The notes: generated from the letters alone by a model not told the origin. 64,000 nt of DNA from Henriciella sp. (GCA_021776655.1 JAJFFK010000012.1:1-64000); one strand, 5' to 3'; counted from the first letter of the stretch, positions 1 to 10,237 are shown. Made by a program: numbers and translations.

Positions 1-457
1 GGGGTGGACAAGTTTTATTTTGAGCACGCCCCAATGCCCCGAAAACGCCCGTGGCGACGGGGATCTATGGAGGAACGCGCCGCCACGAATTGGGGGATAG
101 AGCGGTCCTTGGAGACCCACCTGCGTGAGTATCGGCGGAAAAAAGTCCGGGTGATGGGGTCGCACGGATGCCCCCGGTCGGAGCGGGCGTAACGCAACAG
201 TTTCCGCCTCCCCTGCGCAGGCAGGGCGGGCGCGGGGATAAGTCGGTGAGGACGGTCCGCAAACAGTGTCGGAAGGGGAGCACTAGGTTTACAGCTAATC
301 AATCATGGCGTTTCATGATCTGATGAATAGTCTCCCATCCTTATTGAAGTTAGAAAAGATAATCGGGTGCGCCGCAGATTTAGGGATGAATGTGCAAACT
401 TCGAACATAGCCGAGGGGCGGTACTCCGTTGATGCACGTTGGACGGATTGAATCGTT
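1..457. other. Gene-poor leader stretch with a degraded repeat
   Basis: No convincing gene is seen. Short open frames exist on both strands (for example 4-192 plus and 15-302 minus) but they are rich in Arg and Pro, match no family I know, and look like read-through of repeat sequence. Positions about 148-207 resemble, in reverse orientation, the repeat at 29452-29513. The remainder up to 457 is an unremarkable spacer in front of miaB. Confidence 0.5.
148..207 (-). repeat. Degraded copy of dispersed repeat (family of 29452-29513)
   Basis: Read on the plus strand this stretch runs CGGGTGATGGGGT, then ACGG-TGCCCCCGGTC, then GCGTAACGCAACAG. The reverse complement of 29452-29513 has the same order of blocks: CGGGTGAT-GGGT, ACGGGTGTCCACGGTCAAG, GCGTAAATCTAACA. 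The match is by eye and imperfect, so this is a diverged copy at best. Confidence 0.45.
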
Positions 458-556
458 ATGTCCGCTCCGACCAAAAACAGCTGTGACGACGAACGAGCGC
501 TGCCCGCCGATATAGCAATTTCCGCGCTTTTGAGCCATAAGCCGCCGGATGACTGA
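458..556 (+). CDS. Possible 32-residue ORF overlapping the miaB start
   Basis: An ATG at 458 opens a 32-codon frame that ends with TGA at 554-556. It overlaps the miaB ATG at 549 within the string ATGACTGA. A purine-rich stretch at about 441-447 could be a weak ribosome binding site. The peptide has no signal, membrane segment or known motif. It may be a translated leader coupled to miaB, or chance; I do not recognise it. Confidence 0.15.
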   Translation: MSAPTKNSCDDERALPADIAISALLSHKPPDD

Positions 557-1925
557 AACGCCCCTGCCCAAAGCCACCAAAACTGTCTTTATCAAGACCT
601 ATGGTTGCCAGATGAACGTGTATGATAGCGAGCGGATGAAGGACGTTCTCGCGCCGATTGGCTATGGGCCTGTCGCTGGGCCGGAAGGCGCTGATCTGGT
701 TATTTTGAACACTTGCCATATCCGCGAAAAGGCGACTGAGAAGGTCTATTCCGAGCTTGGGCAAATCAAGAAACAGAAGGCCAAAACAGGCGGCAAGATG
801 ATCGTCGCGGTGGCCGGATGTGTGGCGCAAGCCGAAGGTGAAGAGATCATGCGGCGCGCACCTGTCGTTGATCTGGTGCTCGGGCCGCAAGCCTATCACA
901 AGCTGCCGGAAATGATTGCGCGGGTGCATCGCAAGACCGGAGAGCGGCTCGAGACCAAGTTCGAAACGCTGGAGAAATTTGACGCGCTACCCAAGACGCG
1001 CAGTGTCGATGGGCCGAGTGCGTTCCTGTCAATTCAGGAGGGTTGCGACAAGTTCTGTACGTTCTGTGTCGTGCCTTATACGCGCGGCGCGGAGCTGTCG
1101 CGGCCGGTTGATGATATCGTGGTGGAAGCGCGCTCGCTAGCGAGCCAAGGCGTGCGGGAGGTCAATCTGCTGGGCCAGAACGTCAATGCCTATCACGGCG
1201 CTGGGCCGAAACTGGAAGGCGCGGCCGAGTGGGGTCTCGCGCAGATGATCCGGCATGTCGCGAAAGTCGGCGGGTTTGACCGTATTCGCTACACGACCAG
1301 CCATCCACGCGACATGGATGACGATCTGATCACGGCGCATGGTGACACGCCTGAGTTGATGCCATTCCTGCATCTGCCGGTGCAATCGGGGTCGAATACT
1401 ATTCTCAAAGCGATGAATAGAGGTCACACGCGTGAGCATTATCTAAGCATCATGGCCCGCGTGAAAGCCGTGCGGCCGGATATCGGGTTTGCATCGGACT
1501 TTATCGTCGGGTTTCCGGGCGAGTCCGAGGCGGATTTTGAGGACACGATGGATCTGGTGCGCGAGGTGAATTTCTGTATCGCCTACAGTTTCAAATATTC
1601 CTCGCGCCCCGGCACGCCCGCCGCCGAAATGTTTGGCCAAGTGCCCGAAGAGGTCAAGACGACCCGTCTGCACCGCCTGCAAGCCCTGCTCTGGGAGCAG
1701 CAGACCGCATTCAACCTGTCGAAGATTGGTCAGACTGTGCCTGTTTTGGTGACCGGCAAGGCGCGGATGCCGGGACAGATGGCCGGGCGCTCACCATGGC
1801 TGCAATCGGTGTATTTCGACGGCGACGAGAGCCTGAACGGGCAGATTGTTGAGCTGAAGATTGATCACGCGACGCAGAACTCGATCAGCGGACAAGTGTT
1901 GCGCGTCAAAGAGGTGGCGGTTTGA
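549..1925 (+). CDS. miaB: tRNA-2-methylthio-N6-dimethylallyladenosine synthase MiaB
   Basis: A radical-SAM methylthiotransferase that adds the 2-methylthio group to i6A37 of tRNAs reading UNN codons. The N-terminal UPF0004 domain shows its three cluster cysteines at C20 (KTYGCQMN), C56 (NTCHIRE) and C91 (VAGCVAQ). The radical-SAM motif CxxxCxxC is at C166, C170 and C173 ([10 protein letters not shown]), and a TRAM-like region forms the C-terminus. At 458 residues it has the family's usual length. It is the first clear gene of a run with phoH, ybeY, corC and lnt, an order common in alphaproteobacteria. The stop overlaps the phoH start by 4 bases, so the two are probably translationally coupled. 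Confidence 0.97.
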   Translation: MTETPLPKATKTVFIKTYGCQMNVYDSERMKDVLAPIGYGPVAGPEGADLVILNTCHIREKATEKVYSELGQIKKQKAKTGGKMIVAVAGCVAQAEGEEIMRRAPVVDLVLGPQAYHKLPEMIARVHRKTGERLETKFETLEKFDALPKTRSVDGPSAFLSIQEGCDKFCTFCVVPYTRGAELSRPVDDIVVEARSLASQGVREVNLLGQNVNAYHGAGPKLEGAAEWGLAQMIRHVAKVGGFDRIRYTTSHPRDMDDDLITAHGDTPELMPFLHLPVQSGSNTILKAMNRGHTREHYLSIMARVKAVRPDIGFASDFIVGFPGESEADFEDTMDLVREVNFCIAYSFKYSSRPGTPAAEMFGQVPEEVKTTRLHRLQALLWEQQTAFNLSKIGQTVPVLVTGKARMPGQMAGRSPWLQSVYFDGDESLNGQIVELKIDHATQNSISGQVLRVKEVAV

Positions 1926-2869
1926 GCAGGCTGTGGCAGCCGAACGATCCGGCCCTTCTCGCGGATATTTGTGGCCCCAACCATATGCACTTGCTGCTGC
2001 TTGAAGAGGCCTTGGCGGATGGCAAATTGTCGGCTGAAAGTCAGGGCGCGGGGGTGCGTCTGAATGGCTCCGCCGAAGCTGAATCGCTGGCTGAGAATGC
2101 CTTGTCGGCTTTCGAGGCCGTGCTGGCGAAGAATGCCGATGCCGGTGTGGCGGCGCTTGAGGGCGCGATTGAGCAGGCACGGACGCCCGAACAGAGCTTT
2201 GCAACGCTGACCGGGCTAAAAGTGCCGATCAAGCCGCAGACCAATCGCCAAGCCCAATATCTCAATCTGTTGACGAGCACGGGCAAGGACTTGATCTTCG
2301 GGGTCGGCCCGGCGGGCACGGGCAAGACATTTCTGGCGGTCGCAGCTGGGGCGGCAGCGCTGAAAAACAAGTCGGTTGGACGGCTGGTCATCACCCGTCC
2401 CGCCGTAGAGGCAGGCGAAAACCTGGGGTTCCTGCCGGGTGATCTGGAAGAAAAAGTCGAGCCATACCTGCGCCCGATCTGGGACGCGCTGAACGAGACA
2501 TTGGGCGCTGATCAGGCGCAACGTATGCGCGACAAGAAAATCATCGAAGTGGCCCCTCTGGCCTTCATGCGCGGACGCACGCTGAAGAATGCTTTCGTGA
2601 TCATGGATGAGGCGCAAAACACCACGATTGCACAGATGAAAATGGTGCTGACCCGGCTAGGACGTGACAGCCGTATGGTCGTGACGGGGGATCCTGGGCA
2701 GGTCGATTTACCACCCAAGACACCGTCTGGACTGGCCCATGCGTTGAAAATTCTGGATGGTGTGGAAGGTGTTGGCGTAACCGAATTTACCGCCAAGGAT
2801 GTGCGCCGTCATGCCTTGGTGGCACGGGTTATCAACGCTTATGATCGCGACACTCGGCGGACGACATGA
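1922..2869 (+). CDS. phoH: PhoH-like ATPase (PhoL type)
   Basis: A cytoplasmic P-loop NTPase of the PhoH family, which neighbours ybeY in many bacteria and is linked to RNA and ribosome metabolism. The Walker A motif GPAGTGKT is at residues 129-136. A Walker B-like MDEAQN and the downstream [12 protein letters not shown] are clear. The start is TTG, inside the overlap TTGA with the miaB stop; no ATG lies near enough to replace it. The length of 315 residues is normal. The name PhoH reflects homology only: nothing around this copy suggests phosphate control. Confidence 0.95.
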   Translation: MSRLWQPNDPALLADICGPNHMHLLLLEEALADGKLSAESQGAGVRLNGSAEAESLAENALSAFEAVLAKNADAGVAALEGAIEQARTPEQSFATLTGLKVPIKPQTNRQAQYLNLLTSTGKDLIFGVGPAGTGKTFLAVAAGAAALKNKSVGRLVITRPAVEAGENLGFLPGDLEEKVEPYLRPIWDALNETLGADQAQRMRDKKIIEVAPLAFMRGRTLKNAFVIMDEAQNTTIAQMKMVLTRLGRDSRMVVTGDPGQVDLPPKTPSGLAHALKILDGVEGVGVTEFTAKDVRRHALVARVINAYDRDTRRTT

Positions 2870-3318
2870 GCGTCACTTTTGAAGTTCGGGTTGAGAGTGA
2901 TGATTGGCAAAACAGCGGACTGCAGATCGACGCTGTGTGTCAGCGTGCGTTTGCGGCTGCTGCGGCCATTGGCAACGTGGTGGGCGAGGTCAGTCTGCTG
3001 CTGACAGGCCATGGCGAAATTCAGGCCTTGAACCGTGATTGGCGGGGCAAGGACACGCCAACCGATGTCTTGTCTTTTGCTTCGGCCGCAGAAGACCGGC
3101 CGTTCCTCGGTGATATCGCGATTGGTTTCGGGGTCGCGTCGGGCGATGCGACCTCACGCAATATCGAGCTTGACCAGCATGTGTCGCATTTGCTGATCCA
3201 CGGCTATCTTCATCTGATCGGGTATGATCACATAGATGACACAGAGGCCGCGAAAATGATCGCGCTAGAAGTTGCAGCGCTTGCCTCGCTAGGTTGGCCT
3301 GATCCATATAGTATCTAG
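2866..3318 (+). CDS. ybeY: Endoribonuclease YbeY, 16S rRNA maturation
   Basis: A single-strand-specific metal-dependent endoribonuclease involved in 16S rRNA 3'-end maturation and late 70S quality control. The zinc-binding signature [11 protein letters not shown] lies at residues 112-122, with the three histidines H112, H116 and H122. The 150-residue length is typical. The ATG at 2866 overlaps the phoH TGA by 4 bases, so translation is likely coupled. The pairing with phoH is conserved widely and supports a joint role in RNA processing. Confidence 0.96.
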   Translation: MSVTFEVRVESDDWQNSGLQIDAVCQRAFAAAAAIGNVVGEVSLLLTGHGEIQALNRDWRGKDTPTDVLSFASAAEDRPFLGDIAIGFGVASGDATSRNIELDQHVSHLLIHGYLHLIGYDHIDDTEAAKMIALEVAALASLGWPDPYSI

Positions 3319-3346
3319 CCGATTCGGTAGTTAACTTGAAGGTCGT

Positions 3347-4192
3347 TTGAGCGATATGACTGAGCCTGGACGCGGCCTATTTGGCCTCTTCAACCGCAAA
3401 ATGGAGCCGCCACAAGAGACGGCGCCTGATGACGTAGCCATTATCGGACCAAAGGAAATGCGTCTGCGGATCGCCGAGTTTGAACAAGCGCGCGTCGATG
3501 ATGTGATGATCCCGGGGGCGGAAATCGTCGCGGTTGAAGTTTCAACCACACTCGAAGAGCTGATCGAATTATTCGCTACCGAGGCCCACTCGCGGCTGCC
3601 AATCTATCGCGAAACGCTGGATGACCCGGTCGGGATGGTTCACATCAAGGACCTGGTCGCCGAAATTGCGCGAGCGGGCACGGAGCCAAACGTAGGCAAT
3701 AACCAGCCTTTGGCACGGATCGGGCGTGAGATCCTGTTTGTGCCAGCGAGCATGCGGCTGACCGACCTTCTGGTCAAAATGCAGGCCTCTCGTGTCCACA
3801 TGGCGCTGGTGGTTGATGAATATGGCGGAACTGATGGCCTGGTTTGTCTGGAGGACCTGGTTGAAGAGATCGTTGGCGAGATTGAAGACGAGCATGATGA
3901 GGATGTTGCCATGCTGGTTCGCCGGGGTCGGCTGGCTTGGGAAGTTGATGCGCGGATGCAGACTGAGGATTTTTCCGAAGAAACCGGGCTTGATTTAAGC
4001 GTTGAAGAACACGAAGTCGACACGCTTGGCGGGATCGCTTTTGCACTGGCCGGGCGGGTGCCCTTGCGCGGTGAGGTCTTGCCCCACCCTGGCGGCGAGT
4101 TCGAGTTGGAAATATTGGACGCTGACGCGCGGCGGATACACCGCCTGATCGTTCGGAAAGCTGCATCACGCCAGCAGGAGAAACCAGAATGA
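3347..4192 (+). CDS. corC: CorC-type CBS-domain protein
   Basis: A cytoplasmic protein of the hemolysin-related CorC family, implicated in magnesium/cobalt efflux or, in some reports, linked to YbeY and Lnt function. Two CBS motifs are followed by the C-terminal CorC_HlyC (transporter-associated) domain, with the family string VVDEYGGTDGLV in the second CBS motif. There is no membrane domain, which separates it from the CNNM protein at 15569. A TTG at 3347 or an ATG three codons later at 3356 can start it; GAAGG at 3338-3342 favours the TTG slightly. The stop overlaps lnt by 4 bases. Confidence 0.92.
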   Translation: MSDMTEPGRGLFGLFNRKMEPPQETAPDDVAIIGPKEMRLRIAEFEQARVDDVMIPGAEIVAVEVSTTLEELIELFATEAHSRLPIYRETLDDPVGMVHIKDLVAEIARAGTEPNVGNNQPLARIGREILFVPASMRLTDLLVKMQASRVHMALVVDEYGGTDGLVCLEDLVEEIVGEIEDEHDEDVAMLVRRGRLAWEVDARMQTEDFSEETGLDLSVEEHEVDTLGGIAFALAGRVPLRGEVLPHPGGEFELEILDADARRIHRLIVRKAASRQQEKPE

Positions 4193-5817
4193 GTGACCAA
4201 ACAGCGAGTCATGGTTTGGGTGTGTTTACAGCCGTTCATGAAGCGATTGCTCGCACGCGCGGTTTGACAGCAATGGCGTTTGCCGCCCTGCTGGGGGCGT
4301 TCTGCGCACTGGGATTTGCCCCCTTTCATTTTACACCCGTCCTGATCATGTCCTTTACCGGGCTGGTCTGGATGCTGGATGGCGCGCGTAGCCGGGTCCG
4401 TTGGGGGCGAGCTATTTTTGCGCGTGGCTGGGCTTTTGGGTTCGGTTTCTTTCTGGTCAGCATGTATTGGACCGCCCTGCCTTTCCTGGTCGAGCCTGAG
4501 AAGGATGCCATCTATCTCTGGATGCCATTGATCGGCTTGCCGGGTGGCATGGCCTTGATCTGGGGTGTGGCGTGCTTGCTGGGCGGGGCGTTCTGGTCAT
4601 CTTCGCCTTCGCGCATGTTTATCTTTGTCCTGTTCATGGGCGGCGCTGAACTGGTTCGAGGCACGCTGTTTGGTGGATTTCCATGGAATCTGGCTGGGAC
4701 AAGTTGGGTTCCGGGCGGGCCCGTGTCGCAAGCGGCCTCACTTGGCGGGGTCTACTGGCTGACGCTGATGACACTCTTTGTCGCTGTCGCACCAGCAGCA
4801 CTGGTTGATACGCGAGATATGCGCGGCCTGGTCGGACGCGCCTTGCCGACTGTCATGGCGATAGCCCTGCTCGGCTTTGGTTGGGCCTGGGGGTCGCAGC
4901 GTTTGGCGACCGAGACGGTCATGACCGAGCGAACCGTGCAGTTGATGGATGTTGGCGTGCCACAGGCGCGCAAGTTCGACAATGGCGGCGCGCCTGTCTT
5001 GCTGCGCTACATACAGCTTGCACAATTGCCGAGTGAACCCGAAGATATCCTGATCTGGCCCGAAGGCGCCTTGCCCAATAGTATGCTACTGACCCCGACA
5101 GGGCAGGATCAGGTCAATGCCTTGCTGCGCGGGCGAACGCTGATTGCGGGAACGGCGTGGTTATCTGAGTCCGGCGCTCGTAATTCACTGTTTGTCTTTC
5201 GACAAGGCCGCGTTGGCCCGGTTCCGCTCGGCCATTATGACAAGCACCGTCTGGTCCCGTTTGGCGAGCTTGCCGCCGAGCATATAGTCCCATTTGGGAC
5301 ATCGATTTCCGGCCTGTTGCCAGACGCGATGCAGCGCAATTTTGCGGGCGGATTCACGCCTGGAAATGGCCCCGTTGTGGTTGACCAAACCGACTATTTG
5401 CCGGCGTTCATTCCACTGATCTGCTATGAGGGATTATTCCCCGAAATGGTGCGCAAGGCCGGGCCTCAGCGTGAGGCGGCCGAGTGGATTGTGGTTATCT
5501 CGAATGATGCCTGGTTTGGCGGCGGATTGGGGCCGGCGCAACACTATGCGCAGAACCGTTACCGCGCGATCGAAAGTGGCCTGCCACTGGCCCGCGTCGC
5601 CACGCGCGGCGCAACCGCTATGATCGATGGCTATGGCCGACAGGTTGCAAGAGGTGAGCCGGTTGAAGGTGACCCGGAGGGCTGGCGGTCTGCGGTTGTG
5701 AGAACACCCTTGCCCGCAGCGCTGGACAGGACGCCATATCAAAGATTTGGTGAGACATTTTACTGGCTAACACTCGTGGTCCTTGCAGGGCTGGCCTTTG
5801 CGTCGTGGCGACGCTAA
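4189..5817 (+). CDS. lnt: Apolipoprotein N-acyltransferase Lnt
   Basis: An inner-membrane enzyme that transfers an acyl chain from phospholipid to the N-terminal cysteine of apolipoproteins, the last step of lipoprotein maturation. The N-terminal half carries about six hydrophobic segments; the C-terminal half is a nitrilase-like domain. The catalytic triad can be assigned to E292 (WPEGALP), K352 (YDKHRL) and C412 (LICYEG). At 542 residues it matches the family. Several lipoproteins in this window (16923, 23817, 38320, 49065, 54938) would be its substrates. It overlaps corC in an ATGA junction. Confidence 0.96.
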   Translation: MSDQTASHGLGVFTAVHEAIARTRGLTAMAFAALLGAFCALGFAPFHFTPVLIMSFTGLVWMLDGARSRVRWGRAIFARGWAFGFGFFLVSMYWTALPFLVEPEKDAIYLWMPLIGLPGGMALIWGVACLLGGAFWSSSPSRMFIFVLFMGGAELVRGTLFGGFPWNLAGTSWVPGGPVSQAASLGGVYWLTLMTLFVAVAPAALVDTRDMRGLVGRALPTVMAIALLGFGWAWGSQRLATETVMTERTVQLMDVGVPQARKFDNGGAPVLLRYIQLAQLPSEPEDILIWPEGALPNSMLLTPTGQDQVNALLRGRTLIAGTAWLSESGARNSLFVFRQGRVGPVPLGHYDKHRLVPFGELAAEHIVPFGTSISGLLPDAMQRNFAGGFTPGNGPVVVDQTDYLPAFIPLICYEGLFPEMVRKAGPQREAAEWIVVISNDAWFGGGLGPAQHYAQNRYRAIESGLPLARVATRGATAMIDGYGRQVARGEPVEGDPEGWRSAVVRTPLPAALDRTPYQRFGETFYWLTLVVLAGLAFASWRR

Positions 5818-5849
5818 GTAGCAAAAAGTAAAGTTTTCAAAGGGTCAGC

Positions 5850-6269
5850 ATGTCCGATAATAAAAGCCCAAGTGGAATTGACCGGATTGTTGGTCAGCGG
5901 CTGCGTTGGCGCCGTAGAGAGTTGAAACTGACGCAAGAACAGCTCGGCGAAAAGCTTGGACTGACCTTTCAGCAGGTTCAGAAATACGAAAAAGGCGTCA
6001 ACCGCATTTCGGCTGGCCGCCTGTTCAAGCTTGCTGATGTTCTGACTGTGCCAATCACATATTTCTACGAGGGTGTTGGTGAGTTATTGGAAAATCAGCC
6101 GCGAGCTGTGCATGAAGCAGGTTCGCCGCCAGCCTTGCCGGTGATTGATGGCGAAGCGATGGAATTGGTAACCGCGTTTCAGAAAATTACCGATGCGGCG
6201 CTGCGGCGGTCCCTGCTCGACACGATCCGTGCGGCCGGCGCCTCTTTCGAAAAACTGGCTGACAGCTAG
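5850..6269 (+). CDS. XRE-family transcriptional regulator
   Basis: A 139-residue DNA-binding protein. A helix-turn-helix of the Cro/C1 type covers residues 10-70, with the run [20 protein letters not shown] marking helices 2 and 3. The C-terminal 65 residues have no motif I recognise. The gene sits 32 bases after lnt and about 65 before metK. This XRE gene next to metK is common in alphaproteobacteria, but its targets cannot be read here. Confidence 0.9.
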   Translation: MSDNKSPSGIDRIVGQRLRWRRRELKLTQEQLGEKLGLTFQQVQKYEKGVNRISAGRLFKLADVLTVPITYFYEGVGELLENQPRAVHEAGSPPALPVIDGEAMELVTAFQKITDAALRRSLLDTIRAAGASFEKLADS

Positions 6270-6334
6270 GTCTTTTTGACGTAGATCGCCCCGATCCCAA
6301 CCAACATGTTTTAAATTTTGTGAGAGTTTTTTCG

Positions 6335-7531
6335 ATGATCAAGTCCGATTTCCTGTTTACCAGTGAGAGCGTTTCCGAAGGCCACCCTGACAAATTGTGT
6401 GATCGGGTGTCCGACGAGATTGTTGATCTGTACTTTCGTGAAGCGATCAAAACGGGTTATGATACGACCCGTGTCCGAGTGGCTTGTGAAACGGCGACCA
6501 CCACCAACCGGGTTGCCATTCTAGGTGAGATGCGGGGCCCGAATACGATCACGGCGGAGCAAGTTGAAGACGTCGTTCGCGCGGCAATCAAGGATATCGG
6601 CTATGAACAAGATGGCTTTCACTGGAACAATTTGACGCTCGAAAACTGGCTGCATGAACAGTCAGAAGACATTGCCGCAGGCGTTGATGCAGGCACGGGC
6701 ACGTTCAACGAAGAAGGGGCGGGCGATCAGGGGATCATGTTTGGCTATGCCAGCAATGAAACACCGGAATTGATGCCTGCGCCGTTGCTGTATTCGCATC
6801 AAATCCTCAAAGCGATGGCCGATTTGCGCCACGCCGGAACCCGCCCTGAATTCCTGCCTGACGCGAAAAGCCAGGTCACCTTATTGTACCGCGACGGCCG
6901 CCCGATTGATGTTGATACTGTGGTTGTCTCAACCCAGCATGTTGATGGCCTTTCGGCGCAGGATATCCGAGAGCTTGTCCGTCCAGTGATCACATCGGTG
7001 CTGCCTGATGGCTGGTTTCCGGATGAAGACAAATTGTATGTCAATCCAACTGGCAAGTTCGTTATTGGTGGACCTGATGGCGATGCAGGCCTGACGGGTC
7101 GCAAGATTATCGTCGATACATATGGCGGCGCAGCCCCGCATGGCGGCGGTGCGTTCTCTGGCAAGGACCCAACCAAGGTTGATCGCTCGGCGGCCTATGC
7201 TTGCCGTTATCTGGCCAAGAACGTGGTTGCGGCGGGCCTGGCAGAGCGCTGCACATTGCAGGTCAGTTACGCAATCGGTGTTCCAAAACCACTTTCGATT
7301 AATGTAAACCTGCATGACACTGGCAATGTCGACGAGCGCAAGCTTGAGGATATTCTGATGCAGGTGATGGATTTGAGCCCGCGTGGAATACGCGAAACGC
7401 TCGGGCTGAACCGCCCGATATACGCGCGCACTGCGGCCTATGGGCATTTTGGCCGGGCACCAGAGCCCGATGGCGGGTTCAGCTGGGAACGGGTTGATTT
7501 GGCTGATGAAATCAAGTCTGCGATGCGCTAG
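6335..7531 (+). CDS. metK: S-adenosylmethionine synthetase MetK
   Basis: Makes S-adenosylmethionine from ATP and methionine in the cytoplasm. The N-terminal [11 protein letters not shown], the methionine/ATP loop [12 protein letters not shown] and the P-loop-like GGGAFSGKD are all present. The ATG at 6335 is chosen over an in-frame GTG at 6320 because it gives the conserved short N-terminus and lies 8-9 bases after GAGAG. I looked for SAM-II and SAM/SAH riboswitch signatures in the 65-base leader and saw none. The protein is 398 residues long, as expected. Confidence 0.96.
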   Translation: MIKSDFLFTSESVSEGHPDKLCDRVSDEIVDLYFREAIKTGYDTTRVRVACETATTTNRVAILGEMRGPNTITAEQVEDVVRAAIKDIGYEQDGFHWNNLTLENWLHEQSEDIAAGVDAGTGTFNEEGAGDQGIMFGYASNETPELMPAPLLYSHQILKAMADLRHAGTRPEFLPDAKSQVTLLYRDGRPIDVDTVVVSTQHVDGLSAQDIRELVRPVITSVLPDGWFPDEDKLYVNPTGKFVIGGPDGDAGLTGRKIIVDTYGGAAPHGGGAFSGKDPTKVDRSAAYACRYLAKNVVAAGLAERCTLQVSYAIGVPKPLSINVNLHDTGNVDERKLEDILMQVMDLSPRGIRETLGLNRPIYARTAAYGHFGRAPEPDGGFSWERVDLADEIKSAMR

Positions 7532-7667
7532 CCTCTGGGGGGCTGTTGCTGCAAGGTGACACCGCAAGCATGGCTTGTCCTTCACATCACGCCCAAGGCT
7601 TGCTTTGCCGCACTGCACAAGCGAGCTAGAAACGGGTAAGTATCTTAGTCTTCGCCAGGAGAGTGTT

Positions 7668-8546
7668 GTGGCTGACTTTAAAACAATCGGGATCGTTGGG
7701 GCCGGACAGATGGGCAATGGTATCGCCCATGTCTGTGCACTGGCAGGGTATGATGTCATTCTAAATGACTTGTCTCAGGACGCGCTTGAGCATGGTTTGG
7801 CAACCATAGAGACCAATATGACCCGGCAAGTCTCACGCGAGCTGCTTTCGGTTGAGGATATGAAAACGGCGCTGCACCGGATTCAAACGACGACAGAGTA
7901 TGCGCCTTTCGGATCAATTGACCTGGCGATCGAAGCTGCCACAGAGAATCGCGAGATCAAAGAAAAAATCTTCGCGAGCCTGTGCGGCGTTGTGCCGGAT
8001 CACACGATATTGGCGACCAATACATCATCAATTTCGGTCACTCGATTGGCCTCTACGACAGACCGGCCTGAGAGGTTCATTGGTCTACATTTCATGAACC
8101 CGGTGCCGTTGATGAACCTGATGGAGATCATTCGAGGTCTGGCCACCGACCAAGCGACGTATGAAGCGGCGCTGGCGCTCGCCAAGCGATTGGGCAAGAC
8201 AATCACGAATGCCGAGGACTATCCGGCTTTTATCGTCAACCGCATTCTAATGCCGATGATCAATGAAGCGGTCTATGCGCTGTACGAAGGTGTTGGTTCG
8301 GTTGAGAGCATCGACACGGCGCTGCATCTCGGCGCCAATCATCCGATGGGGCCGCTGACGCTGGCTGACTTTATCGGCCTCGATACATGTCTGTCGATTA
8401 TGCAGGTGCTGCATGATGGTCTGGCCGATACCAAATACCGGCCATGCCCGCTGCTGGTAAAATATGTCGAAGCCGGCTGGCTCGGGCGCAAGGCCGGGCG
8501 CGGTTTCTACGATTATCGCGGGGATACGCCGGTGCCGACGCGATAG
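7668..8546 (+). CDS. 3-hydroxybutyryl-CoA dehydrogenase
   Basis: An NAD-dependent dehydrogenase that interconverts 3-hydroxyacyl-CoA (probably 3-hydroxybutyryl-CoA) and acetoacetyl-CoA. The N-terminal Rossmann motif GIVGAGQMGNGIAH is followed by NTSSIS and by GLHFMNPVPLM, which carries the catalytic histidine. The all-helical dimerisation domain starts near residue 185. At 292 residues it is the stand-alone Hbd/PaaH form, not the FadB fusion. The GTG at 7668 is preferred because AGGAG lies about 5 bases upstream; a longer frame opens at 7575 but its extra residues are not conserved-looking. It converges with the Rieske gene almost without a gap. Confidence 0.93.
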   Translation: MADFKTIGIVGAGQMGNGIAHVCALAGYDVILNDLSQDALEHGLATIETNMTRQVSRELLSVEDMKTALHRIQTTTEYAPFGSIDLAIEAATENREIKEKIFASLCGVVPDHTILATNTSSISVTRLASTTDRPERFIGLHFMNPVPLMNLMEIIRGLATDQATYEAALALAKRLGKTITNAEDYPAFIVNRILMPMINEAVYALYEGVGSVESIDTALHLGANHPMGPLTLADFIGLDTCLSIMQVLHDGLADTKYRPCPLLVKYVEAGWLGRKAGRGFYDYRGDTPVPTR

Positions 8547-8547
8547 G

Positions 8548-9660
8548 CTAGCTGCGCCAGCGCAGTGTGACTGGCTTGATCGGGTTCTCAAACGGCTTGT
8601 TATCGCTGCGCGAGGCGATCCATTCTTTCTTCAGACGCTGATACCATTTGGCTTGCACGTCGATATCGTCGATCCACATCATCGCCTTCTGGTGCGCCAT
8701 GCCGAGGTTCTGCAGATCGACCATGGTCGCGTCTTGGCCCAAGAACTTACGCGCCATTGGCTTGGCAATCGGGATGGCGAGATTGAGCAGCGGTGCACCG
8801 GTCCACCAGGTGAACTGGGTTACGCGGGTCTTCTTCGGCCCCTCCGGCGTCAGACAGGTCAGGGTCAGCAGCCGCGCCTTGTCATTGGAGATGATCTCCC
8901 AGCGAAAGCCCGGCAGCTGAAACCGGATCTCAGTTTCGACATCGGCGCCAAACACCCATTTATACAGCTTCGAGTTCGAGCTTGGCCGGTGGCGGTCAAG
9001 CGCCCAGCCGCGATCGCTTGGGATGAACTCTTTCTGCTTCAGTTTCAGCCCAACCGAAGGCGGCCGCCACCACCATTGATTGTGCACAAACGGGACATGC
9101 GCCGGGTCCATAAGACCGATCACAGCGTCATCCATATGCGCATTGAACGTGGTCTGGATGACGAACTTTGGCTTGTCTGGCAGTGGCCCGAAATCCGGCA
9201 CCGGTACGTCTGGTACGCCGTCAAAGCGTGGGTCATCAGAGACAAACAGGTAGACCGCGCCATTGGCTTCGTGGACCGGGTAGCGGCGAACTTTAACTTT
9301 GCCGGGATCATAAGGGCTGTCATCGGTCAGGCTCGGCATATGCTTGCACACGCCGTCAGTGCCGAAACGCCAGCCATGATACGGACATTGCAGTGTCGCC
9401 TCGCCGCCCGTTTCAACTTGTGTCCCGGCGCTTAGCGGAACCAGCCGATGTGGGCAGATATCGCGCAGTGCAAACGCCTCGCCTGCCGCAGTCCGGCCAA
9501 CCACAATCGGCTGGCCAAGCACCATCTGGCGGCTCTGCGTCCCCGGTTTCAGGTCAGTGGACGGCGCGGCGAGATACCAGCTATCGGTGAGCCAACCTTC
9601 CGGCGTGATCGCAGTCTGCTTATCGGTTGCAGTATCAATCAGGGTCGTCGTGTCAGCCAT
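8548..9660 (-). CDS. Rieske non-haem iron oxygenase, alpha subunit type
   Basis: A 370-residue oxygenase. The N-terminal Rieske domain has CPHR and CPYHGW, which supply the two cysteines and two histidines of the [2Fe-2S] cluster. The C-terminal domain shows DPAHVPFVH, part of the mononuclear iron site (two His, one Asp). The architecture matches vanillate demethylase/phenoxybenzoate-type alpha subunits and plant-type PaO relatives. No reductase or ferredoxin gene lies beside it, so its electron donor and substrate are unknown. A second, weaker open frame on the opposite strand here is a shadow. Confidence 0.9.
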   Translation of the reverse strand: MADTTTLIDTATDKQTAITPEGWLTDSWYLAAPSTDLKPGTQSRQMVLGQPIVVGRTAAGEAFALRDICPHRLVPLSAGTQVETGGEATLQCPYHGWRFGTDGVCKHMPSLTDDSPYDPGKVKVRRYPVHEANGAVYLFVSDDPRFDGVPDVPVPDFGPLPDKPKFVIQTTFNAHMDDAVIGLMDPAHVPFVHNQWWWRPPSVGLKLKQKEFIPSDRGWALDRHRPSSNSKLYKWVFGADVETEIRFQLPGFRWEIISNDKARLLTLTCLTPEGPKKTRVTQFTWWTGAPLLNLAIPIAKPMARKFLGQDATMVDLQNLGMAHQKAMMWIDDIDVQAKWYQRLKKEWIASRSDNKPFENPIKPVTLRWRS

Positions 9661-9675
9661 TTGCGCACCTATAGC

Positions 9676-10140
9676 CTATTCCTGATACATTCGGGAATAA
9701 GTATTGAACACTGTTGTGGCAAGCGTCTCGGTGATCACCTGTTTGGCCAGCTCGATATCAACCACAAGGCAATCTACCAGGATGCCCAGGTCCGTTTGTT
9801 CTGGGGGATGACAGAAACCCAGCCCCGTCCAACCAAGCCAATCAACCAGCAGATCTTCCAAACCCTCCGGGTCATCCAAACTGCCTGTATCATACTCGAT
9901 TGTCAGCGTGTATTGTTCCCAGTCCTCGAGCCGGACATAGCCGCGTGCATAGGCCGGATCGAGAACATCTGCGAATTGTGACTCAAGCGATTTGAGAATT
10001 TTTATCCGCCGGGTAATCGCCTCGCCGCGTGTGCCCAGCTTCCCCCAATGCTCGACCAGTCGATTTGTACCATAATCAACCCAAGCCTCGTGATAGGCCA
10101 CAATGGCATCGTTTTCATCGCGCTTGTACAGTCTGAACAT
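9676..10140 (-). CDS. WGR-domain-like protein of unknown function
   Basis: A 154-residue soluble protein. The first 75 residues match the WGR domain pattern: FRLYKRD at the start, then HWGKLGTRGEA, then an acidic/helical stretch that ends in ARGYVRLED. WGR domains occur in PARPs and in some bacterial regulators and bind nucleic-acid ends or proteins. The second half is acidic and unassigned. The start at 10140 is chosen because the domain begins there; an in-frame upstream ATG at 10218 would add an Arg-rich tail of no clear worth. The gene is divergent from lepA. Confidence 0.65.
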   Translation of the reverse strand: MFRLYKRDENDAIVAYHEAWVDYGTNRLVEHWGKLGTRGEAITRRIKILKSLESQFADVLDPAYARGYVRLEDWEQYTLTIEYDTGSLDDPEGLEDLLVDWLGWTGLGFCHPPEQTDLGILVDCLVVDIELAKQVITETLATTVFNTYSRMYQE

Positions 10141-10237
10141 GGATCGGGTTTCCCGGCGCGTGTCTGCAGCGTGAAGATATAAGCCGCCACAGCGAAAGCT
10201 GCTAGCCGCCCTCTGCAACCGTCGCTATATGCCCCTC

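Noticed and set aside
4..192. 62-residue open frame at the window start
   Set aside because: Arg/Lys-rich, no family match, no ribosome binding site, and part of the DNA is a degraded repeat.
100..300. Possible RNase P or 6S RNA because of AAAAGTCCGGG and GTAACGC
   Set aside because: Only short fragments match; the conserved core of RNase P RNA and a long 6S-type stem are absent.
6270..6334. Possible SAM riboswitch ahead of metK
   Set aside because: The leader is only 65 bases and shows no SAM-II or SAM/SAH consensus.
8464..9435. Long plus-strand open frame opposite the Rieske gene
   Set aside because: It is the antisense shadow of a gene with clear Rieske motifs; composition is Arg/His-rich.
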